In this document: piece by piece, positions 6,780 through 9,376 of the stretch
How the letters are laid out: each line of letters opens with the position of its first letter
Numbering within the stretch: position 1 is the first letter of the stretch
Assembly: GCA_023384025.1 (NCBI GenBank)
Contig: JAHDXX010000119.1
Span: 1-9,376, forward strand
From: Sphingomonadaceae bacterium
Lineage (GTDB): Bacteria; Pseudomonadota; Alphaproteobacteria; Sphingomonadales; Sphingomonadaceae
DNA length: 9,376 nucleotides
Reading direction: 5' to 3'
Position numbers and translations under genes: made by a program
Notes under the pieces: model-generated
The model's input: the letters and a program-made list of their open reading frames with translations, nothing else
Told to the model about the DNA's origin: nothing
The model's database searches: none

Positions 6780-7574
6780 ATGAAGATCGGACCGGAACTC
6801 GCAGCAGTGGTCACCGGCGGGGCGTCGGGCCTTGGCCAGGCAACCGCACGGGCGCTCGGCGCGGCCGGGTGCAAGGTCGCCATTTTCGACATCAATGACG
6901 AGACCGGCGAGGCCACCGCAGCCGAAATCGGCGGCACCTTCCACCATGTCGACATCATGAGCGAGGAATCGGTCGAAGCCGGGTTCGCCGCCGCCCGCGC
7001 CGCGCACGGGCAGGAACGGCTGACGGTCCACTGCGCCATGGCCAGCAGGCGGGGCAAGACGGTGGGGTGGGACAAGGCGAGCGGCGGCTACAAGCGCCTG
7101 TCGACCGAGGACTATGCCTTTGGCGCAGAAGGCGTGCTGGTGGCGAGCTACCGGGTTGCCTCGAGCTCCGCACTCGGCATGGCGAACAGCGATCCCGTGA
7201 CCGAGGATGGCGAACGCGGGGCAATCGTGCTCACCGCCAGCGTCGCCGCGCAGGACGGGCAGATCGGGCAGGTCATCTACGGCAGCTGCAAGGCGGGGGT
7301 GAACGGTCTCGTCCTGCCGATGGCGCGCGACCTGATGGACCTCGGCATCCGCGTGAATTCGATCATGCCGGGCATCTTCGCCACCCCGCTGATGCTGGGG
7401 ATGAAGGACCGCAACCCGCCGATGTGGGAACAATTGAACGCCAGCGTGCCCTTCCCCAAGCGGCTCGGCCACCCGGAGGAGTTCGCGTCGCTGGTGCTGG
7501 AAATTGCCCGCAACGGCTACATCAACGGGCACCAGTTCCGATTGGATGGCGGGATCCGGATGCCGCCGAAGTGA
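6780..7574 (+). CDS. short-chain dehydrogenase/reductase, HSD10/3-hydroxyacyl-CoA dehydrogenase type 2-like, with altered active site
   Basis: The 264-residue protein has a classical SDR layout: cofactor loop TGGASGLG (12-19), Asp37 at the end of the second strand (favouring NAD), catalytic Ser154, and Tyr167-x3-Lys171 (YGSCK). From residue 150 on it closely follows the HSD17B10 pattern: TASVAAQDGQIGQ, PMARDLMDLGIRVNSIMPG, TPLM, PFPKRLGHPEEFA and the C-terminal RLDGGIRMPP. That family oxidises 3-hydroxyacyl-CoA and some steroid or alcohol substrates. Two usual elements are missing. The N-x-A-G signature reads HCAM (84-87). The helix normally carrying the active-site Asn (the VNLxGTFNV region) reads GVLVASYRV (118-126), which puts Val where Asn is expected. 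Activity may therefore be altered. It faces away from the phytase operon and is followed by an alcohol dehydrogenase 166 bases downstream. The physiological substrate is unknown. Confidence 0.87.
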   Translation: MKIGPELAAVVTGGASGLGQATARALGAAGCKVAIFDINDETGEATAAEIGGTFHHVDIMSEESVEAGFAAARAAHGQERLTVHCAMASRRGKTVGWDKASGGYKRLSTEDYAFGAEGVLVASYRVASSSALGMANSDPVTEDGERGAIVLTASVAAQDGQIGQVIYGSCKAGVNGLVLPMARDLMDLGIRVNSIMPGIFATPLMLGMKDRNPPMWEQLNASVPFPKRLGHPEEFASLVLEIARNGYINGHQFRLDGGIRMPPK

Positions 7575-7592
7575 TTGCCCCTAACCCATCCC

Positions 7593-7691
7593 CCGTTCGC
7601 CCTGAGCTTGTCGAAGGGCTGCACTTCTCTTGACGTCGCAGTGCGGTTTTCGGGAAGAAATACGGTGCTTCGACAAGCTCAGCACGAACGG
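7593..7691. repeat. REP-like intergenic element, two inverted hairpins
   Basis: Two 27-base arms at 7593-7619 and 7665-7691 are inverted copies around a 45-base centre. Each arm also folds on itself. The left stem is GCCCT/AGGGC (7599-7603 and 7615-7619) and the right stem is GTGCT/AGCAC (7665-7669 and 7681-7685), each closing an identical 11-base loop in opposite orientation. The flanks CCGTTC and GAACGG also match. The element resembles a palindromic repeat I remember as frequent in sphingomonad intergenic DNA, probably spread by REP-associated transposases. It fills most of the 166-base gap between SDR and alcohol dehydrogenase. It could also slow or end transcription, though no T-tract follows directly. 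Confidence 0.75.
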
Positions 7692-7728
7692 ACTTCGGTG
7701 ATGTCGCTTTGCTTTTTGCTCTAGTTGC

Positions 7729-7735
7729 GAGGAAA
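7729..7735 (+). promoter_or_regulatory. ribosome binding site of the alcohol dehydrogenase
   Basis: GAGGAAA lies five bases before the ATG at 7741. The following TCCTC makes GAGG-AAAT-CCTC, so the site could pair with the bases next to the start codon. Confidence 0.65.
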
Positions 7736-7740
7736 TCCTC

Positions 7741-8805
7741 ATGGCCACCACCAACCAGTACCCCGCCAAGGCCTATGGCGCGACCGCGCCCGACAGCGGT
7801 CTCGGTCCGATGGACATTACCCGCCGCGGCCTGCGCGATGACGACGTGCTGATCGACATCACCCACTGCGGCATCTGCCATTCGGACCTTCACTCGGCCC
7901 GCAACGACTGGGGCCGCACCACTTACCCGATTGTGCCCGGGCACGAGATCGTCGGCACTGTCGCGGCGGTGGGCGAAAGCGTCACCCGGCACAAGCTGGG
8001 CGACCGGGTGGCGATCGGCTGCATGGTCGATTCGTGCATGGAATGCGCGCACTGCGACGCTGATCTGGAGCAGTATTGCCAGAACGGCGGGATGACCGGG
8101 ACCTACAACGGCACCGACCGGCGCGACGGCAGCCCGACCTATGGCGGCTATTCGGACCGGATCGTGGCCAGAGAGGAATTTGTCCTCAAGGTGCCGGACA
8201 GCCTGCCCATGGCCGAGGCTGCCCCGCTCCTCTGCGCCGGGATCACCACCTATTCACCGCTGCGGACGTGGAAGATCGGCCCGGGCAGCAAGGTCGCGGT
8301 CGCGGGCCTTGGCGGGCTCGGGCACATGGGGGTCAAGCTGGCGGCAGCGATGGGCGCGGAAGTGACCGTGCTCAGCCGCAGCGAAAGCAAGCGCGGCGAT
8401 GCCGAAAAGCTCGGCGCCCACGCCTTCCTCAACACGAGCGACCGCGCGGCGATGAAGGCAAAGAGCGGCTATTTCGACATGGTGCTCAACACCATCCCCG
8501 TGCGCCACGATGTCACCCCCTACCTCCACCTCCTGCGGATCGACGGCGTGCAAGTGCTGGTCGGCGTGATCGATATGCTGCCGGAAATGCATTCCGGCCT
8601 GCTGCTGGGGCGCAAGGTGCTCACCGGCAGCGGCATCGGCGGCCTCGCGGAAACGCAGGAAATGCTCGATTTCTGCGCGGCGCATAACGTGCTGCCGGAA
8701 ATCGAGACGATCGCGATGCAGGACGTCAATGACGCCTACGACCGCATGGAAGCAAGCGACGTGAAATACCGCTTCGTGATCGATATGGCGAGTTTGGGGG
8801 GCTAG
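7741..8805 (+). CDS. zinc-dependent NAD(P)H alcohol dehydrogenase (cinnamyl alcohol dehydrogenase-like, MDR family)
   Basis: The 354-residue medium-chain dehydrogenase interconverts alcohols and aldehydes in the cytoplasm. Catalytic zinc ligands appear as Cys43 (HCGICHSD), His68-Glu69 (PGHE) and Cys165 (LLCAGITTYSPL). The structural zinc site is Cys99, Cys102, Cys105 and Cys113. The cofactor loop is GLGGLG (189-194), and the following strand ends VLSRS, where Ser-Arg favours NADPH. The ITTYSPL segment and overall length match the YahK/CAD-type aldehyde reductases, which have broad substrate range, so no specific substrate can be given. The start is fixed by GAGGAAA just upstream. It follows the SDR on the same strand, but the REP-like element between them argues against a tight operon. 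Its stop TAG overlaps the stop of the convergent gene within CTAG (8802-8805). Confidence 0.93.
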   Translation: MATTNQYPAKAYGATAPDSGLGPMDITRRGLRDDDVLIDITHCGICHSDLHSARNDWGRTTYPIVPGHEIVGTVAAVGESVTRHKLGDRVAIGCMVDSCMECAHCDADLEQYCQNGGMTGTYNGTDRRDGSPTYGGYSDRIVAREEFVLKVPDSLPMAEAAPLLCAGITTYSPLRTWKIGPGSKVAVAGLGGLGHMGVKLAAAMGAEVTVLSRSESKRGDAEKLGAHAFLNTSDRAAMKAKSGYFDMVLNTIPVRHDVTPYLHLLRIDGVQVLVGVIDMLPEMHSGLLLGRKVLTGSGIGGLAETQEMLDFCAAHNVLPEIETIAMQDVNDAYDRMEASDVKYRFVIDMASLGG

Positions 8806-9376
8806 CTTAGTTTAGCAGAGTCCGCGATCTGAATAAAATCTGGAGTACCGCTCGGAAAATAATGAAGACGGGGAGCATCGAAGGTGATCATATAAAGTCG
8901 ACCTTTAACTATCGCCGCCCGAGCTGCACCCAATCGAATAAGACCATCATTATCGGTGAATTGGTATTCAAAGGCGACCCCATCAGATCCCACAAATTGT
9001 TTCGGCTCGATCTTCGTCACTTTGAAATCGACCAAGCCCTTATAGGGACGATAACTCCCCTCCAGAAGCTCTGGAATCTCTATCAAAAGCGTATCAGCAG
9101 AAAACTTCGGTAGCGGTTCGCGCTCTTTATTGCGCTCTTTGAAGATCGGATTACCGGCTGGAATTCCTGAGAAAAATGTAATTTCGTTCAGTTGTGGTCC
9201 GTCCAGCGTCCAACGCTCCGTACTCTTGCCTACGCTTCCGTTTAGCCGGTTCCAATTCCGGCTTGGCGTGACGAGCAATGTCGACTTCGCCACTGCCACC
9301 GGCTTGTTCTGTTCAATCAGCTGGAAGCCTCGAAGAACTGTCTGATTTCGGCGTGAAGGCGGCGGTACGGCTTGTT
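8802..9376 (-). CDS. hypothetical protein, C-terminal part (start beyond window edge)
   Basis: The frame is open from the edge to the TAG at 8804-8802, giving 191 visible residues. A GTG at 9299 could start a 165-residue protein. However, the frame continues upstream without a stop (PPPSRRNQTVLRGFQLIEQNKPVA... read in shorter pieces), and no good ribosome binding site precedes the GTG, so the true start probably lies outside. The text is polar and beta-rich (AFEYQFTDNDGL, GRLYMITFDAPRLHYFP), with a Trp/Asn segment SRNWNRLNG near the N-terminal side. This could suit an exported protein or lipoprotein, but the signal region is not visible. I do not recognise the family. The gene is near 47% GC by rough count, well below its neighbours, which may mean a transferred origin. 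It converges on the alcohol dehydrogenase. Confidence 0.68.
   Translation of the reverse strand, partial: QAVPPPSRRNQTVLRGFQLIEQNKPVAVAKSTLLVTPSRNWNRLNGSVGKSTERWTLDGPQLNEITFFSGIPAGNPIFKERNKEREPLPKFSADTLLIEIPELLEGSYRPYKGLVDFKVTKIEPKQFVGSDGVAFEYQFTDNDGLIRLGAARAAIVKGRLYMITFDAPRLHYFPSGTPDFIQIADSAKLS

Noticed and set aside
7593..7691. Rho-independent terminator
   Set aside because: The hairpins are present but no T-tract follows either stem; the palindrome looks like a dispersed repeat instead.
7522..8052. Minus-strand frame across the intergenic repeat, and a shorter one at 7581-7769
   Set aside because: They read through the palindromic repeat, giving the familiar repeat translations (ELVEA, LSLSKH), and run opposite the SDR end and alcohol dehydrogenase start.
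1..9376. CRISPR array, tRNA, rRNA, insertion sequence with transposase, or phage genes
   Set aside because: No regularly spaced direct repeats, no tRNA-like cloverleaf or rRNA segment, and no transposase, integrase or phage motif were seen in any frame.

Overview
The window looks like chromosomal DNA of an alphaproteobacterium of the order Sphingomonadales (the Sphingomonas, Novosphingobium and Erythrobacter group). The evidence is high GC over positions 1 to about 8800, a large TonB-dependent receptor with the plug style common in sphingomonads and Caulobacter, and an intergenic inverted repeat of a type I recall as common in sphingomonad genomes. This assignment comes from reading alone; no search was run.

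Layout: six genes run leftward (minus strand) from a divergent promoter region at 6596-6779. In transcription order they are a TonB-dependent receptor (6595-3815), a beta-propeller phytase lipoprotein (3815-2775), a PhoX/DUF839-type phosphatase with a Tat signal and a lipobox (2799-1471), a small membrane protein resembling TMEM165/GDT1 transporters but with a degraded signature motif (1458-898), 6-phosphogluconolactonase pgl (820-194), and the start of a NUDIX hydrolase that runs off the left edge (206-1). The first four are joined by a one-base stop/start overlap, a 25-base overlap and a 12-base gap, so they look like one transcription unit. A 77-base gap precedes pgl, which overlaps the NUDIX gene by 13 bases.

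To the right, an HSD10-like short-chain dehydrogenase (6780-7574) and a zinc-dependent alcohol dehydrogenase (7741-8805) run rightward. A REP-like double-hairpin repeat separates them. The alcohol dehydrogenase converges on, and overlaps by four bases, a minus-strand gene that runs off the right edge (8802-9376). That gene is clearly AT-richer than the rest of the window and matches no family I know.

How the genes may work together: the receptor, phytase and PhoX-like phosphatase form a coherent set for harvesting phosphate from phytate or other inositol phosphates at the outer membrane and in the periplasm. A sequence resembling a PhoB box lies in the divergent promoter region, which fits control by phosphate starvation but is weak evidence. 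The parts are known families. The less ordinary points are the membrane protein with a degraded motif at the end of the cluster, the SDR that lacks its usual Asn and N-x-A-G signature, and the compensated stem changes in the intergenic repeat.
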